DNA of 64,000 bases. It comes from Streptomyces sp. TG1A-60 (GTDB lineage: Bacteria; Actinomycetota; Actinomycetes; Streptomycetales; Streptomycetaceae). Made by a program: the position numbers and the translations under genes. Below, piece by piece: positions 63,625 to 64,000 of the stretch; the stretch's first letter is position 1; each line of letters opens with the position of its first letter. The notes under the pieces are model-generated. The model was not told where the DNA came from. It saw nothing but the letters and a program-made list of their open reading frames with translations, and searched no databases. The stretch spans positions 372,001 to 436,000 of the forward strand of contig NZ_CP147520.1 of the NCBI RefSeq assembly GCF_037201975.1, written 5' to 3'.

Positions 63625-64000
63625 ATGCCGTCATCTGCCGGGCACCACACGCTCAACCGCCGCGTCTTCCTCAGAAACTCCCTCGGCGTGTCGGCCGGCC
63701 TGGTCGCCGCTCCGACCGTGGCGACGCTGTGGCAGGCTTCCGACGCCAAGGCCGCCACCGCGTTCGCCGCGTTCGTCGACGACTACACCACCAACACCAC
63801 GGCGAACCTCACCGCCGAGACCAACGCCGTGGTCCGCGCCCTCGGCGGCTTCGCCGAGATCTGGAAGACCGGAGGCGCCTGGAACACCGGCGCCCCGCTC
63901 ATGCCCGACGTGCTGCGCGCCAACATGCGGTATTCCGCGCGGGTCACCGCCCGGCGTACCGAGGCGCAGGCGCGCCAGGCGTTCATCACCGACCGGCAGC
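63625..64000 (+). CDS. Tat-secreted protein, probably PAP2-type phosphatase (partial)
   Basis: The first 125 residues are in the window. A Tat signal is evident: twin Arg12-Arg13 in LNRRVFLRNSLG, then SAGLVAAPTVATLW and an AKA cleavage region. The mature start (FAAFVDDYTTNTTANLTAET, GGFAEIWKTGGAWNTGAPLM, DVLRANMRYSARVTARRTEA) matches my recollection of Streptomyces secreted phosphatases of the PAP2/acid-phosphatase superfamily, whose catalytic motifs would lie beyond the window. AAAGGAG precedes the ATG by about ten bases. Confidence 0.65.
   Translation, partial: MPSSAGHHTLNRRVFLRNSLGVSAGLVAAPTVATLWQASDAKAATAFAAFVDDYTTNTTANLTAETNAVVRALGGFAEIWKTGGAWNTGAPLMPDVLRANMRYSARVTARRTEAQARQAFITDRQ

Overview
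The window is high-GC actinobacterial DNA and almost certainly comes from a Streptomyces chromosome. The supports are strong third-position GC bias, GTG starts behind GGAG-type ribosome sites, SpoIIE-type PP2C phosphatases, a spore-associated protein, DUF1206/DUF4032/DUF574 families and Tat-type secreted enzymes. I found no rRNA, tRNA, CRISPR array or prophage.

Layout. 0-2.1 kb: a divergent cell-surface glycosylation locus (GT2 fragment, GtrA, polytopic membrane protein). 2.1-6.4 kb: mobile DNA, namely an IS transposase remnant, an intact tyrosine integrase, a small HTH protein, and a broken zinc-knuckle recombinase-like gene. 6.4-20.5 kb: a patchwork of intact genes (secreted serine protease, SapA-like protein, acetyl esterase behind a CebR-type operator, VOC protein, SpoIIE phosphatase, hemC, hydroxyisobutyryl-CoA hydrolase joined to a GNAT domain, DUF574 methyltransferase, cupin) between many gene remnants. 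20.6-33.2 kb: mostly housekeeping-like genes (membrane proteins, SRPBCC protein, a second SpoIIE phosphatase, MocA-type oxidoreductase, aldo-keto reductase, ferredoxin-NADP reductase, YrdC-family protein).

33.2-40.1 kb is the most interesting part. A leftward pair (DUF6745 protein and a small protein) faces a rightward, overlapping STM4015-4014-4013-4012-4011 operon: a repeat protein, an ATP-grasp-like protein, an alkaline-phosphatase-fold hydrolase and two radical-SAM enzymes. The shared intergenic region carries two opposed matches to the actinobacterial DNA-damage promoter (RecA-NDp, PafBC type). This suggests the uncharacterised pathway is damage-inducible.

40.1-45.3 kb: a thioesterase remnant and a CitAB-type two-component system divergent from TctC, whose TctB/TctA membrane partners are collapsed by deletion. 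45.6-56.4 kb: acyl-CoA synthetase, DUF4032, universal stress protein, VOC, PLP dehydratase, a DUF1206 operon, an RpiR regulator with AT-rich palindromes downstream, a DUF1232 protein and a P-loop kinase. 56.4-63.1 kb: a leftward carbohydrate operon (ROK regulator, lipoprotein, two permeases, intracellular toroid-like enzyme) with a palindromic operator in front of the ROK gene. 63.2-64 kb: a sugar-kinase remnant with a GGGC repeat and the start of a Tat-secreted, probably PAP2-type phosphatase.

Several otherwise healthy genes are broken at runs of five or six C/G. Single-base consensus errors there are as likely as true pseudogenes and should be resolved first.
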